From Burkholderiales bacterium (GTDB taxonomy: Bacteria; Pseudomonadota; Gammaproteobacteria; Burkholderiales; Ga0077523): DNA of 20,292 nucleotides. The notes below the pieces were generated by a model. The model made no database searches and was not told the origin of the DNA. It saw only the letters and a program-made list of their open reading frames with translations. A program made the translations under genes and the position numbers. The stretch spans positions 1 through 20,292 of the forward strand of contig JALORJ010000007.1 of the NCBI GenBank assembly GCA_025459035.1, in the 5' to 3' direction. Positions 19,640 to 20,292 of this stretch are shown one piece after another; the first letter of the stretch is position 1, and the number at the start of each line of letters is the position of its first letter.

Positions 19640-20292
19640 GTGAGCGACTATCTCTTCACGTCCGAGTCGGTGTCCGAAGGACACCCGGACAAGGTAGCAG
19701 ACCAGATTTCCGACGCGATTCTCGACGCGATCCTGAAGGACGACCCGGTGTCGCGGGTGGCGGCCGAGACCTTGTGCAACACGGGCCTCGTCGTGCTCGC
19801 CGGCGAGATCACCACCAACGCGCACGTCGACTACATCGAGGTGGCGCGCGAGACCATCAAGCGGATCGGCTACGACAACACCGAATACGGCATCGACTAC
19901 AAGGGCTGTGCGGTGATGGTCTGCTACGACAAGCAGTCCAACGACATCGCCCAGGGCGTCGACCGCGCGAGCGACGACTACCTCAACCAGGGCGCCGGCG
20001 ACCAGGGGCTGATGTTCGGCTACGCGTGCGACGAGACGCCGCAGCTGATGCCGATGCCGCTGCAGCTGTCGCACCGACTGGTCGAGCGCCAGGCGATGCT
20101 GCGCAAGAGCGGGGTGCTGCCGTGGCTGCGTCCCGACGCCAAGTCGCAGGTGACCCTGCGCTACGTCGACGGCAAGCCCGCCGCGATCGACACCGTCGTG
20201 CTGTCGACGCAGCACGCCCCGGAGATGAGCCTCGACAAGTCGCGCATGAAGCCCGAATTCACCGAGGCGGTGATCGAGGAGATCATCAAGCC
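19640..20292 (+). CDS. metK: S-adenosylmethionine synthase, 3' end missing
   Basis: The first 217 codons are visible, from GTG 19640 to the right edge; the full family length is about 385-395. The enzyme makes SAM from methionine and ATP in the cytoplasm. The start SDYLFTSESVSEGHPDKVAD (2-21) carries the ATP-binding His15 and Asp17. AGEITT, GVDRAS and the signature GAGDQGLMFGYACDET (about 115-130) follow. HRLVERQ and LPWLRPDAKSQVTLRY are collinear with E. coli MetK. The GTG start is supported by AGGAGG at 19627-19632 and by the position of the conserved N-terminus. It is divergent from the lipid A acyltransferase operon, with 65 bases between the starts, an arrangement common in betaproteobacteria. 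Confidence 0.97.
   Translation, partial: MSDYLFTSESVSEGHPDKVADQISDAILDAILKDDPVSRVAAETLCNTGLVVLAGEITTNAHVDYIEVARETIKRIGYDNTEYGIDYKGCAVMVCYDKQSNDIAQGVDRASDDYLNQGAGDQGLMFGYACDETPQLMPMPLQLSHRLVERQAMLRKSGVLPWLRPDAKSQVTLRYVDGKPAAIDTVVLSTQHAPEMSLDKSRMKPEFTEAVIEEIIK

Noticed and set aside
1..20292. CRISPR arrays, insertion sequences, tRNA or rRNA genes
   Set aside because: I found no spaced direct repeats, transposase motifs, terminal inverted repeats, tRNA TPsiC-arm motifs or rRNA segments in reading the window. This was by eye, so a weak or degenerate case could be missed.

Overview
The window is very GC-rich, densely coding DNA from a bacterial chromosome, most likely a betaproteobacterium related to the Burkholderiales. 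The evidence is the order metK <> lpxL-type gene, second lpxL-type gene, (GNAT), dapF, DUF484, xerC, with hslV-hslU nearby. A second clue is an HslV that begins MDQYHG before the catalytic TTIV, as in Burkholderia-type proteins. I saw no tRNA, rRNA, CRISPR array, insertion sequence or prophage gene. Both ends are cut: the left end lies inside a PhoD-like phosphatase gene and the right end inside metK.

Layout. (1) 2-955 (+): 3' part of a PhoD-like phosphatase gene. (2) 956-1260: a 305-base non-coding region rich in dyad symmetry, with a candidate ECF-type promoter and a leader that can fold in two exclusive ways, one of which covers the ribosome binding site. (3) 1261-2860 (+): an exported sorbosone/glucose-dehydrogenase-type beta-propeller and, 4 bases later, a small exported c-type cytochrome. 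This is probably a periplasmic oxidation module and it ends in a good intrinsic terminator. (4) 2997-3749 (-): a TerC-family membrane protein, divergent from ghrA (3890-4819, +). (5) 4891-7461 (-): alpha-glucan phosphorylase, without other glycogen genes nearby. (6) 7582-10527 (-): a tandem STAS-like protein, then hslV and hslU, probably one operon. (7) 10697-12751 (+): a TonB-dependent receptor of the ZnuD type. (8) 12769-14612 (-): rlmI overlapping a histidine phosphatase gene. (9) 14706-19574 (-): lpxL-type, second lpxL-type, GNAT, dapF, DUF484, xerC, tightly packed with ATGA, GTGA and TTGA overlaps. (10) 19640-end (+): metK, divergent from that operon.

How the genes fit together. Most of the right half is core housekeeping: lipid A acylation, meso-diaminopimelate synthesis for peptidoglycan and lysine, dimer resolution, rRNA methylation, SAM synthesis and ATP-dependent proteolysis. 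The less ordinary parts are the dehydrogenase/cytochrome module with its structured leader, the tandem-STAS protein ahead of hslVU, the zinc-receptor-like gene between housekeeping blocks, and a G8 tract inside a lipid A acyltransferase gene. I did not find an obviously new multi-gene system. The best candidate for undescribed biology is the RNA leader at about 1165-1260.
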